DNA of 8,474 nt from an uncultured Collinsella sp. (GCA_900762015.1 CAAFEX010000010.1:1-8474), one strand, 5' to 3'; shown: positions 1 through 7,899, counted from the stretch's first letter. Notes: generated by a model not told the origin, from the sequence alone. Numbers and translations: made by a program.

Positions 1-1
1 C

Positions 2-364
2 GCCGCGACCGGTACCGCCGTGGGCCTAGGCGCCGCAGCCGGCATCGCCTCCAACATGGCGAGCACTCGCGCCCCGCAGCGCCCGCTCGCCCAGCTCGTC
101 GACGTCGTGAGCGGCGAGAGCCATAGCATCACCTCCGCACAGGTGACCATCGGTCGCGAGCGCTCAGTTTCCGACATTGCCCTGCGCGACCCCAACGTGT
201 CGCGCCGCCACGCCCAGCTCACCTTTACGGGCTCGGATTGGTCGATCGAGGACCTCAATTCCACCAACGGCACGCTCGTCAACAACCGCCGCATTACGCG
301 CTGCCCGCTGCGCAACGGCGATCTGCTGACGTTTGGCCTGAGCACCTTTGAATTTAGGGGATAG
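2..364 (+). CDS. fhaA: FHA-domain protein, C-terminal part (FhaA-like), cut by left window edge
   Basis: The reading frame is open to the left edge, so the true start lies outside the window; the in-frame GTG at 20 has no convincing RBS and falls inside a low-complexity Ala/Gly stretch. The visible part is such a linker followed by one FHA domain (about 137-361). Its phospho-Thr-binding signature is complete: IGRE, then SRRHA, then LNSTNGT. In actinobacteria, FhaA has an N-terminal DUF3662-type domain, a linker and a C-terminal FHA domain, and is the first gene of this cluster; the visible end fits, but the diagnostic N-terminus is not seen. FhaA-type proteins bind phosphorylated partners of PknB and affect peptidoglycan synthesis. 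The stop is 6 bp before fhaB. The next-to-last codon is a rare AGG that is also part of the fhaB Shine-Dalgarno. The FHA call is firm; the fhaA identity is inferred from context. Confidence 0.85.
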   Translation, partial: AATGTAVGLGAAAGIASNMASTRAPQRPLAQLVDVVSGESHSITSAQVTIGRERSVSDIALRDPNVSRRHAQLTFTGSDWSIEDLNSTNGTLVNNRRITRCPLRNGDLLTFGLSTFEFRG

Positions 365-370
365 TCGCTT

Positions 371-787
371 ATGAACATCGATATCGTCCTTTTTGCAGGC
401 CGCATCGTCCTGGTCGCCCTGCTCTATATCTTCCTGTTCGCCGTCATGAAGACCGGCGTGGGACTTGTGCGCGGGCAGCGCCGCGACTCGGCTATCTGGA
501 CGATTGATGTGGACAAGGGTCCGCGCGGTATCCGCGGCATCCACGTAGACATGCTCGGCCCCGTCATCGTCGGTCGCTCGCCATCTTCGGACATCTGCAT
601 CAACGAACCGTTCGTCTCGGCCTCGCATGCGCGCTTTTCGCTGCAGGGCCCGGCGCTCATCATCGAGGACCTCAACTCGCTTAACGGCACGCTCGTCAAC
701 GGCCGCCAGCTCGTGGAGCCCGCGACGCTGCGTGAGGGCGACGAAGTCCAGATTGGCGACGTGGTCATGAAGGTGAACCGTCGATGA
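371..787 (+). CDS. fhaB: Membrane-anchored FHA-domain protein (FhaB/FipA-like)
   Basis: This is a 138-residue protein with one N-terminal transmembrane helix (about residues 4-26), a short basic segment (RGQRR, 35-39), and a cytoplasmic FHA domain (about 63-136). FHA hallmarks are G68-R69, S83 and H86 (SASH), and N102 to G106 in LNSLNGT, so phospho-Thr binding should be intact. Size and layout match mycobacterial FhaB (FipA), a small anchored FHA protein next to pstP that links PknA/PknB phosphorylation to the division and elongation machinery. The start ATG is preceded by AGGGGA at 356-361, 9 nt upstream. The stop codon overlaps the pstP start as ATGA (784-787), implying translational coupling. 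The FHA core resembles that of the upstream protein (IEDLNS and NGTLVN in both), suggesting an old duplication. Confidence 0.92.
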   Translation: MNIDIVLFAGRIVLVALLYIFLFAVMKTGVGLVRGQRRDSAIWTIDVDKGPRGIRGIHVDMLGPVIVGRSPSSDICINEPFVSASHARFSLQGPALIIEDLNSLNGTLVNGRQLVEPATLREGDEVQIGDVVMKVNRR

Positions 788-2718
788 TCGACGAGGAGAA
801 CAAGTCCGCAACTATGACCGAGGCACCGGCCGCCGCCACAGCTGCACCGGCCCACGCCGCTCCGGCGGGCTCCGCACCCGTGGAGCCCGAGGACACCGTG
901 TTCTCCCTGCCTCTTTCGCATGTAACGCATGATATTTCGGATCTCGCCGATAACGAGGACGAAGAGGATACCGTAGCGGCGCCCATCGGCGCACATGCTG
1001 CGGAACAGCCCACAGCGCCCGAAGCAACCCCGGCGCCGGCTCACTTTGCAGAGCCCGTCGCCGCGGCAATCAACGAGAGCGCTGCGGTGTTTGCGGCACC
1101 CGAGCCCGCCGCGCCGGCGTTTCCCATAGCCCCGGCATCCGAGGTTGCGCCCGCGTCTACGCCGGCGCCCGAGGCGGGGACATCCCCCGAGGACGGCCCT
1201 GCACCCAAGACCCCGCAGCCTGCGCCCGCAAGCGAGTCTGATGCCGTGGCCGAGCCCGCCGCCCAGTCGCAAAACACGCCCGCGCCGTCGCACTTTGCGA
1301 CGCCCGAGCCTATAGACGTCAGCCCGCAAGATGACGAGTCGACCGCCCGCGTTTCCGAGGAGCCCGACTCCCCAGACACCGGCGATTCCGAATCAAACGC
1401 CGAGACCGACACCGTCTCTCCCGGTGACACAGCCGAAATCGACGTTGCCGCCGTTGAGGCCAAGCTCAAAGACCCCGGCTCGACCATGAGCTTTGAACCC
1501 CTAACCGAGGAGCGCATCGAGACCGACTCGACCTATGATGCCGGCACCACCACGCAACTCATGTGGGGCGCCCGCTCCGACGTTGGCTGCGTGCGCCCGC
1601 ACAATGAGGATTCCTACCTGGTGCAGTCGCCGCTCTTTTGCGTATGCGACGGCATGGGTGGTCACGCTGCCGGCGAAGTGGCCTCTTCTATCGCTGTCGA
1701 GACCATCGCCAAGACAGCTCCTCAGTCTGCCGACGCCGCACGCCTGGCGGCAGCCGTCGAGGCCGCCAACGCCGCCGTAATCGAGGCTGCCTTGAATGGC
1801 CTGGGCAAGCCCGGCATGGGCTGCACAGCCACTTGCGCCTATATCGAAAACGACACGCTCGCCATCGCCCACGTGGGTGACTCGCGCGCCTACCTGCTCC
1901 ACGAGGGCACGCTCATCCGCGTGACCCGCGACCACTCCTACGTGGAGGAGCTCGTGGACGCCGGCGAGATCACGGCAGACGAGGCTCGCGTCCACCCCAA
2001 CCGTTCGGTCATCACCCGTGCGCTGGGCTCGGACCCCGCCATGTATGCCGACCACTTCACTCTGCATATCGAGGAAGGCGACCGCCTGATCCTGTGCTCC
2101 GACGGCCTTTCGAGCATGATTCCCGATAGCGATATCGAGAACATCGCCACGCAGTCCTCAACCGCGCAAATCTGCGTCGACAACCTAGTGGACGCGGCGC
2201 TTGCCGCCGGCGGCCACGACAACGTGACCGTAGTAGTCGTTGACCTGGTTGACGATGGCGTTATGCGCGAGGCGCAGCGCGTGCGTCGCCGCAACATTAC
2301 TATCGCCGCCATCCTGGCCCTCGTCTTTGTGCTGGCAGCTGGCATCTGGGCCTACACGGGTGTCACCGGCTCGTACTACCTGGGTACCTACCAGGGCAAT
2401 GTCGCCGTCTGGCGCGGCCTGCCCGGCAAGCCGCTCGGACTCAAGCTCCACTGGCTCGAGAGCGAAACCAGCATCAAGCTATCCGACCTGCCCGAAGACA
2501 CGCAAAACCGCCTCAAGGCGGGTATTCCGCAAACAAGTGTCGACGATGCGCAGGACACGATATCCAAGTACCGCCACCAGATCGACGAGGAGCAGACCCG
2601 CCAGGTGATCGACGCGCAAACGATTCGCGACAACACCAATCAGGGATCGACCTCCGAATCAGATTCCGAGAAAACCGCCGAACAGTCCGCCGAGGCCGAA
2701 GCCTCCGATAAGAATTAG
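784..2718 (+). CDS. pstP: PP2C-family Ser/Thr phosphatase with long disordered N-terminal extension (PstP)
   Basis: This 644-residue protein should dephosphorylate PknB and its substrates at the membrane. Residues 1 to about 255 are an Ala/Pro/Glu/Ser-rich, probably disordered extension. The PP2C domain is about 259-490 and has all metal-site motifs: RPHNEDS (271-277), CDGMGGHAAGE (288-298), GDSRAY (365-370), CSDGLS (438-443) and GGHDNVT (476-482). A basic VRRR (500-503) leads into one transmembrane helix (about 505-525). An extracytoplasmic segment (530-600; YYLGTYQGNVAVWRG, then SDLPEDTQNRLKAGIP) resembles the outer domain of actinobacterial PstP. The tail after 600 is polar. Mycobacterial PstP is about 514 residues and starts almost at the catalytic domain, so the extension is the odd part. 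ATG at 784 is chosen because it forms the ATGA overlap and has AAGGTG at 770-775; ATG 814 (residue 11) is less likely. Confidence 0.93.
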   Translation: MIDEENKSATMTEAPAAATAAPAHAAPAGSAPVEPEDTVFSLPLSHVTHDISDLADNEDEEDTVAAPIGAHAAEQPTAPEATPAPAHFAEPVAAAINESAAVFAAPEPAAPAFPIAPASEVAPASTPAPEAGTSPEDGPAPKTPQPAPASESDAVAEPAAQSQNTPAPSHFATPEPIDVSPQDDESTARVSEEPDSPDTGDSESNAETDTVSPGDTAEIDVAAVEAKLKDPGSTMSFEPLTEERIETDSTYDAGTTTQLMWGARSDVGCVRPHNEDSYLVQSPLFCVCDGMGGHAAGEVASSIAVETIAKTAPQSADAARLAAAVEAANAAVIEAALNGLGKPGMGCTATCAYIENDTLAIAHVGDSRAYLLHEGTLIRVTRDHSYVEELVDAGEITADEARVHPNRSVITRALGSDPAMYADHFTLHIEEGDRLILCSDGLSSMIPDSDIENIATQSSTAQICVDNLVDAALAAGGHDNVTVVVVDLVDDGVMREAQRVRRRNITIAAILALVFVLAAGIWAYTGVTGSYYLGTYQGNVAVWRGLPGKPLGLKLHWLESETSIKLSDLPEDTQNRLKAGIPQTSVDDAQDTISKYRHQIDEEQTRQVIDAQTIRDNTNQGSTSESDSEKTAEQSAEAEASDKN

Positions 2719-2734
2719 AAAGGGAGTGCCGCTT
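2719..2734 (+). promoter_or_regulatory. Ribosome binding site that sets the start of the SEDS-PBP gene
   Basis: AAAGGGAG (2719-2726) lies just after the pstP stop, 8 nt before ATG 2735. The in-frame GTG at 2726 would overlap this site and leave almost no spacing, so ATG 2735 is the preferred start. Confidence 0.75.
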
Positions 2735-5605
2735 ATGAGTCGCCGCAACACCGAGCTGCTCTTGCTCATCGCCTCGGCGTTCCCCGTCATCCTGCTGTAT
2801 GCGATGTACGTGCTCACCGCGGGCGCCGCTATCTCCTTTGAGACGCTCGCCGTGCCGATCGGCCTCTTTGCCGCCTTCGCCGCGGCACATATCGCCGTGC
2901 GCATCTTGGCGCCCGGCGCCGACCCCGCCATCCTACCCATCGTATTTATACTTTCGGGCATCGGCATCACGTTCGTGACACGCCTCGCCCCCGCTCTCGC
3001 CATCTCACAGCTCATCATCCTGTTTGTCTCGGTGGCCCTGATGGTGGGAACGCTCGCGTTGGTTAAGAACCTCGACGTGGTCATGCGCTACAAGTACACC
3101 TTTGGCATCATCGGCATCATTCTGCTGATGCTGCCTATCTTTATCGGCACCACGATCTCGGGCTCCAAGCTGTGGATTCGCATCGCGGGCTTTACCATCC
3201 AGCCCGGCGAGTTCGCCAAGGTCTTTATCGTGCTGTTCCTGGCCGGGTACCTGGCCGAGAACCGCGAGCTGCTCTCCATCTCCAACCGCAAGATCCTGGG
3301 CTTTAAGATCCCTCGCCTGCGACTGCTGCTGCCGCTGTTTGCCGTGTGGGGTGTGTGCCTGCTCGTCGTCGTCTTCGAACGCGACCTGGGTTCGGCCGTG
3401 CTGTTCTACACCATCTTCTTGCTGATGCTCTACGTTGCCACGGGGCGCTTTTCGTATGTCGTTATCGGCCTTGCGCTCTTAGCCGTTGGAGCCGTGGGCG
3501 CCTACAAGTTCCTGTCGCACGTTCAGGTGCGCTTCCAGGTTTGGGTCGATCCGTTTAAGGACGCCCAAGGCCAGGGCTACCAGATCGTCCAGTCGCTCTT
3601 CTCGCTTGCCGATGGCGGCCTGGTCGGTGTTGGCATCGGCAACGGCATGGCCAACAACATCCCTGTCGTCGAGTCCGACTTTATCTTCTCGGCCATCGGC
3701 GAGGAGATGGGTCTTTTGGGCGGCGGCGCCGTGCTCATCCTGTTTATGCTCTTTGCCGTTCGCGGCCTGACCACAGCTGCCCGCGCAAAGTCCGACCTTG
3801 CCGCCTTTAGCGCCACCGGTCTTACGGCAGCCATCAGCTTCCAGGCCTTCTTGATCGTGGGCGGCGTAACCCGCCTGATCCCGCTGACCGGCGTCACCCT
3901 GCCCTTTATGAGCCAGGGCGGCTCCTCGCTGCTGGCAAGCTTTATCATCGTCGCGCTCCTGCTACGTGCCGGTGACGAGGCGACCGGACGCGAGGCGGAG
4001 CTTACCGGCACCGGCACCATGGCCGCCATCACCGATGATCAGGTCGCATCTGCCGCCGCCCCGACGGGCACGCGCTTTGCCACCTCGTCTTCCTACGGCA
4101 GTGGCAGCCATTCCGTCGGCTCGCGCATGCGCCGTCGCCTGCTCGACACACCTGAATCCGGTGTGCTCGGCCGCGTGGCGCTCGCCAACCGTCTAACCCG
4201 CGCGGTGCTCGCCTTTACGGCGCTGTTCGCCATCCTTATCGGCAACCTCACCTATGTCCAGGTCATCAAGGCCAAGGACTATCAGGACATGCCGACCAAC
4301 AACCACACCATCGCCCGCTCCAAGTACATCCAGCGCGGCTCCATCATCACGTCCGACGGCGTGACGCTGGCCGAGTCGCTGCAGCAGGAGGACGGCACCT
4401 ACGTACGCTCCTACCCCAACGGTAACCTGGCAGCACACGTGGTTGGCTACGTGAGCCAGCAGTATGGCACCACCGCCATCGAGAGCGTCATGAACGACAC
4501 GCTCACCGGTTCTAAGGACTACTCCAGCTGGAACAACGCCATCGCGTCGCTCGCGGGCCAGACCCAGCCGGGCAACACCGCCAAGCTCACCATCGACTCG
4601 CGCATCCAGACGGCTGCCGAGCAGGCGCTCAAGGGCTTTAAGGGCGCTGTAGTGGTCATCGACCCGCGTACCGGCGCGGTTCTCGCATGTGCCAGCTCGC
4701 CCACTTACGACAACACCAACATCGATGCCCTGCTGCAGACGGGCGGCGGCGAGGACGGCTCCATGTACAATCGTGCCATGGACGCGCTGTACACGCCGGG
4801 CTCAACGTTTAAGGTCGTTACGCTTTCCGCGGCACTCGAGACCGGTACCGCCAGCCTTACCAGCACCTACCAGGCGCCCAGCTCCATGGACATCGGCAAC
4901 GCACCGGTCACCAACTATGCCAACGAGAGCTACGGCACCATCAGCCTGCAGCAGGCCTTTGCCGTGTCCTCCAACGTCGTCTTTGGCCAGGTGGCAAACG
5001 AAGTTGGCGCAAACACGCTCGTGCAGTTTGCCAACGCCTTTGGCTACGGCCAAAAGCTCGGCCAGGACCTGACCTCCGCGGCCTCCATCATGGCCGACCC
5101 GTCGCTCATGACCGAGTGGGAGACCGCCTGGGCCGGCGCCGGCCAGCCTGTCGGCATGGACCACACGCCCGGCCCGCAGACCACCGTCATGCAAAACGCC
5201 GTAATTGCCGCCGCCATCGCTAACAGCGGCGTGGTCATGGACCCGTACTTTGTAGCCCAGGTACTCGCCCCGGACGGGACCGTGGTCAAGACCACGCAGT
5301 CACGCTCGCTGGGTCAGGCCGTCAGCTCCGCCACGGCCGACCAGGTCAAGCAGGCCATGCTTGCCGTCGTCCAATCCGGCACCGGCACCGATGCCCAAAT
5401 CCCCGGCGTCAAGGTCGCCGGCAAGACTGGCTCGGCCGAGACCGGCGGCACCAACGTCAACTCGATGTTCGTTGGCTTTGCACCTTACGATTCACCCACG
5501 GTCGCTATCTCGGTGGCCTTAGAGGATTACGACAAGCATGACGTCAAGGCCGCCAAGATCGCCGGCATCGTCCTGACCGCGGCGCTTGCCGCACAGGGAG
5601 CGTGA
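2735..5605 (+). CDS. rodA-pbpA: RodA/FtsW-type SEDS glycosyltransferase fused to class B penicillin-binding protein
   Basis: One continuous 956-residue frame joins the two enzymes that normally form a RodA-PbpA complex. Residues 1 to about 411 are a SEDS polymerase of lipid II with about twelve hydrophobic helices. SEDS signatures are GSKLWIRI to QPGEFAK (143-162), FERDLGSA (214-221, D217 as likely catalytic Asp), ESDFIFSAIGEEMG (313-326) and LTGVTLPFMSQGGSS (384-398). A polar, probably cytoplasmic linker (about 412-485) follows, then the PBP membrane helix (about 487-510) and an external transpeptidase. The transpeptidase shows RGSI/DGVTLA near 534-546, STFK (S690 to K693, acylated Ser), SSN (745-747) and KTGSAE (897-902). 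Each half is near the length of its free counterpart in mycobacteria (about 470-490 residues), so this is a full fusion. I see no frameshift or stop between the halves. No other rodA or pbpA is in the window. Confidence 0.94.
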   Translation: MSRRNTELLLLIASAFPVILLYAMYVLTAGAAISFETLAVPIGLFAAFAAAHIAVRILAPGADPAILPIVFILSGIGITFVTRLAPALAISQLIILFVSVALMVGTLALVKNLDVVMRYKYTFGIIGIILLMLPIFIGTTISGSKLWIRIAGFTIQPGEFAKVFIVLFLAGYLAENRELLSISNRKILGFKIPRLRLLLPLFAVWGVCLLVVVFERDLGSAVLFYTIFLLMLYVATGRFSYVVIGLALLAVGAVGAYKFLSHVQVRFQVWVDPFKDAQGQGYQIVQSLFSLADGGLVGVGIGNGMANNIPVVESDFIFSAIGEEMGLLGGGAVLILFMLFAVRGLTTAARAKSDLAAFSATGLTAAISFQAFLIVGGVTRLIPLTGVTLPFMSQGGSSLLASFIIVALLLRAGDEATGREAELTGTGTMAAITDDQVASAAAPTGTRFATSSSYGSGSHSVGSRMRRRLLDTPESGVLGRVALANRLTRAVLAFTALFAILIGNLTYVQVIKAKDYQDMPTNNHTIARSKYIQRGSIITSDGVTLAESLQQEDGTYVRSYPNGNLAAHVVGYVSQQYGTTAIESVMNDTLTGSKDYSSWNNAIASLAGQTQPGNTAKLTIDSRIQTAAEQALKGFKGAVVVIDPRTGAVLACASSPTYDNTNIDALLQTGGGEDGSMYNRAMDALYTPGSTFKVVTLSAALETGTASLTSTYQAPSSMDIGNAPVTNYANESYGTISLQQAFAVSSNVVFGQVANEVGANTLVQFANAFGYGQKLGQDLTSAASIMADPSLMTEWETAWAGAGQPVGMDHTPGPQTTVMQNAVIAAAIANSGVVMDPYFVAQVLAPDGTVVKTTQSRSLGQAVSSATADQVKQAMLAVVQSGTGTDAQIPGVKVAGKTGSAETGGTNVNSMFVGFAPYDSPTVAISVALEDYDKHDVKAAKIAGIVLTAALAAQGA

Positions 5606-5737
5606 TGCCCATGATCGAATCGGACACCCGAGGCGCGCCGCGGCCGAAGAGTTAGCGGCAACGCGCCACACGGCCCCAGCGGCCACATCGTAGGTACTAC
5701 ACACATCGTTGAGCGAATAGTTATGTTAGGAGCAGGA
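5606..5737 (+). other. 132-bp gap before pknB without clear promoter or terminator
   Basis: This is the only sizeable gap inside the operon. I see no T-tract terminator and no convincing -35/-10 pair, so read-through from the upstream genes is the simplest view, though an unusual promoter is possible. A 16-codon frame (5605-5655) begins at an ATG overlapping the TGA of the SEDS-PBP gene (TGATG) and ends at TAG. It has no recognisable product and may be chance. Short inverted GGCGCG and CGCGCC (5632-5637 and 5662-5667) could pair weakly. Confidence 0.4.
5728..5737 (+). promoter_or_regulatory. Ribosome binding site that sets the pknB start
   Basis: AGGAG (5728-5732) sits 5 nt before ATG 5738. 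The alternative in-frame ATG at 5723 is upstream of this site and has only a weak GAGCGA before it, so the start at 5738 (MEQRVLGGRY) is preferred. This also places the kinase domain close to the N-terminus, as in PknB relatives. Confidence 0.75.
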
Positions 5738-7699
5738 ATGGAACAGAGGGTCCTCGGGGGAAGATACCTCCTCAAGGATAAGGTGGGAACAGGCGGCATG
5801 GCGACCGTCTACCGTGCACAGGACCAGGTCCTCGACCGCACGGTTGCCGTCAAGATCATGCTGCCGCAGTATGCTGGCGACGCAACCTTCGCCGCACGCT
5901 TTAAGCAGGAGGCCCAGGCAGCAGCCGGTCTCTCCTCCCCCTATATCGTGGGCGTCTACGATTGGGGCAAGGACGGCGACACCTATTACATCGTCATGGA
6001 GTACCTGCGCGGCACCGACCTTAAGAGCGGCATCAAGAGCCACGGCGCCCTCGACCCCAAGAAGGTCGCCCAGATCGGCTCGCAGATCAGCTCTGCGCTT
6101 TCGGTCGCCCACAAGCACGAGATCATCCACCGCGACATTAAGCCGCAGAACATCATGGTGCTGCCCGACGGCAACATCAAGGTGATGGACTTTGGCATCG
6201 CGCGCGCCAAGAACAGCCACCTCACGCAAGACAACAACGTGCTGGGAACCGCCCACTACGTCAGCCCCGAGCAGACCCGCGGTCAGGACCTCGGCCCCAC
6301 CTCGGATATCTACTCGCTGGGCGTCGTGATGTACGAGTGCGCCACCGGCCGCGTTCCCTTTGACGGTGACGACGCTATCTCGGTCGCACTCAAGCAGGTC
6401 AACGAGCTGCCTATCCCGCCGAGCCAGATCAACTCCGGTGTCGACGCCGACCTTGAGCGCATCATCCTCAAGTGCATGGAGAAGGACCCGGCAAACCGCT
6501 TCCAGACCGCCGACGAGCTGCGTCAGGTACTCAACAGCTACCTGTCGGGCCGTGCCGTCAACGTCTCGGAGCCCACGCGCATCATCGGTGCCCCCGGTGA
6601 GCTGGGCGCCACCAAGACTCGCGAGCTTTCCGATCAGACGCGCGCCATGGTGCGTCCCGTTTCGGGCGTGAGCGGCCAGAATACCGCCCGTAGCTCGGTT
6701 TCGGGCTCTACCGGCTCCTACGAGGTCGAAAAGCCCAAATCCAACAAGAATAAGATCATCGCCGCCGTGGTAGCAGCCGTTGCCGTCATCGGCATCGTGG
6801 TGGCCTTTGCCACAGGACTCTTTGGCGGCGAGCAGGTCACCGTGCCCGATGTGCTGGGCAAGGACCAGCAGACTGCCGTCGAGCTGATCAAGGAAGCCGG
6901 CCTCGAGGTCGGCACCATCGACCAAAGCTACAACGACGATGTCGACGAGGGCAAGGTCGCCGAGCAGACGCCCAACGGCAACACCAAGAAGGCCAAGGGC
7001 ACCAAGGTGAACCTGGTAATCTCCAAGGGCCCCAAGCCCTCCGAGAAGGTTGAGGTTCCCAAGCTTGTCGGCCTGACCAAGGACCAGGCAGAAGCCGCGC
7101 TGGCAAGCGTTGGCCTGAAGGGCAACGCCTCCGAGGAGGCCAACGAGGCCGATGAGGGCCAGGTCTTTGAGCAGGGCACCGAAGCCGGCAAGGAAGTCGC
7201 GAAGGGCACGACCATCTCGTACAAGGTCTCGAGCGGCCCGGATACCACGTCCGTCCCCGACCTGACCGACATGACCGAGGCCCAAGCACGCAACGCCCTC
7301 GATATGGCAGGCTTTGGCGTCGACGTGAGCTACCAGGAGAACGACTCGATTACCGAGGGCACCGTGATCAGCTGGAACCCCAGCGGCAAGCAGAAGCCCG
7401 GCGCCACGATTACCGTCGTCATTGCCAAGAAGTCCGGCAAGGCCAGTGTTCCGGGCAACCTGTACGGCAAGAGCATCTCCGCCGCCGTCACCGCGCTCAA
7501 CAACGCCGGTTTCTATAACATCGGCTTCTGTGACCAGAACGGCAATCCCGTAAGCGGTAACGAGGATGCCACCGTTACGGGCGTCTCCCCCACCGGCAAG
7601 CAGTCCACCGACAGCACGATCACGCTAACAGTCGCACTTTCTGGCTCGGGCTCTGGCTCTGGCTCGGGCACGGGTGACGATTCCGGTACGACCAACTAG
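5738..7699 (+). CDS. pknB: Transmembrane Ser/Thr protein kinase with four PASTA repeats (PknB-like)
   Basis: This 653-residue Hanks-type kinase is complete. The kinase domain (about 10-270) has the Gly loop VGTGGMATVY (16-25), K39 in VAVK, E58 of helix C, HRDIKPQN (131-138, catalytic D133), DFG (151-153) and SPE (176-178). T163 and T171 in the activation segment are candidate autophosphorylation sites. A Ser/Thr-rich juxtamembrane stretch (about 271-338) leads to one membrane helix (about 339-360). Outside are PASTA repeats at about 366-430, 437-500, 504-565 and a divergent one at 569-634, then a Gly-Ser tail. PASTA domains of PknB/PrkC kinases bind muropeptides or lipid II, coupling wall status to phosphorylation. 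The neighbours supply likely readers (FHA), eraser (PstP) and effector (SEDS-PBP). No pknA lies beside it. It is the last gene, ending 50 bp before a strong terminator. Confidence 0.96.
   Translation: MEQRVLGGRYLLKDKVGTGGMATVYRAQDQVLDRTVAVKIMLPQYAGDATFAARFKQEAQAAAGLSSPYIVGVYDWGKDGDTYYIVMEYLRGTDLKSGIKSHGALDPKKVAQIGSQISSALSVAHKHEIIHRDIKPQNIMVLPDGNIKVMDFGIARAKNSHLTQDNNVLGTAHYVSPEQTRGQDLGPTSDIYSLGVVMYECATGRVPFDGDDAISVALKQVNELPIPPSQINSGVDADLERIILKCMEKDPANRFQTADELRQVLNSYLSGRAVNVSEPTRIIGAPGELGATKTRELSDQTRAMVRPVSGVSGQNTARSSVSGSTGSYEVEKPKSNKNKIIAAVVAAVAVIGIVVAFATGLFGGEQVTVPDVLGKDQQTAVELIKEAGLEVGTIDQSYNDDVDEGKVAEQTPNGNTKKAKGTKVNLVISKGPKPSEKVEVPKLVGLTKDQAEAALASVGLKGNASEEANEADEGQVFEQGTEAGKEVAKGTTISYKVSSGPDTTSVPDLTDMTEAQARNALDMAGFGVDVSYQENDSITEGTVISWNPSGKQKPGATITVVIAKKSGKASVPGNLYGKSISAAVTALNNAGFYNIGFCDQNGNPVSGNEDATVTGVSPTGKQSTDSTITLTVALSGSGSGSGSGTGDDSGTTN
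7642..7680 (+). repeat. Short GGCTCG/GGCTCT tandem repeat encoding the PknB Gly-Ser tail
   Basis: Hexamers of the form GGCTCG or GGCTCT repeat near the 3' end of pknB and encode alternating Gly-Ser (about residues 635-645). The unit is six bases, so slippage would change tail length without shifting frame. Confidence 0.8.
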
Positions 7700-7749
7700 T
7701 CGCCACCCCACCGCTCATCACGGCTCTCGCCGCAAACATATTCGCTCAC

Positions 7750-7791
7750 AGGCGCCCGCTTGCTCCCCCAGCAAGCGGGCGCCTCGTTTTT
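7750..7791 (+). terminator. Intrinsic terminator of the pknB operon
   Basis: A perfect 15-bp stem (7750-7764 with 7770-7784) encloses a CCCCC loop and is followed by CG and TTTTT (7787-7791). It lies 50 bp after the pknB stop, so transcription of the operon should end here. Confidence 0.95.
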
Positions 7792-7803
7792 GACATGGCA
7801 TGA

Positions 7804-7872
7804 ACCAGAAGAGCCAGGCACCGTAGCGGTACCGGGCTCGATATTCCTCTGGTGCCCCCGGGCGGATTCGAA
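7804..7872. repeat. Direct repeat copy 1: duplicated tRNA-Arg 3' end plus hairpin
   Basis: These 69 bases match 7932-8000 at 68 of 69 positions (the difference is A7816 versus C7944), offset by exactly 128 bp. The right part (7850-7872) is the last 23 nt of tRNA-Arg including CCA, in the - orientation, starting in the T loop at TTCGAA. The rest is the hairpin found downstream of the tRNA; A7816 breaks one stem pair. No tRNA body lies upstream of this copy, so it is a tRNA fragment. Duplication of a tRNA 3' end is typical of attachment sites, but no integrase is visible. Confidence 0.85.
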
Positions 7873-7899
7873 AACTCCCCCCGCGGGGAAATTGGTGAC

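Noticed and set aside
424..1329. 301-codon - strand frame opposite fhaB and pstP
   Set aside because: It is Arg/Gly/Cys-rich low-complexity sequence antisense to two clear genes.
2726..2734. GTG start three codons upstream for the SEDS-PBP gene
   Set aside because: It overlaps the Shine-Dalgarno that fits ATG 2735.
5726..7285. Long 519-codon open frame on the - strand
   Set aside because: It lies antisense to pknB; the + strand frame has every kinase and PASTA motif, while the - frame yields a repetitive V/L/G/A/D-rich product with no recognisable domain, as expected for an antisense shadow in GC-rich DNA.
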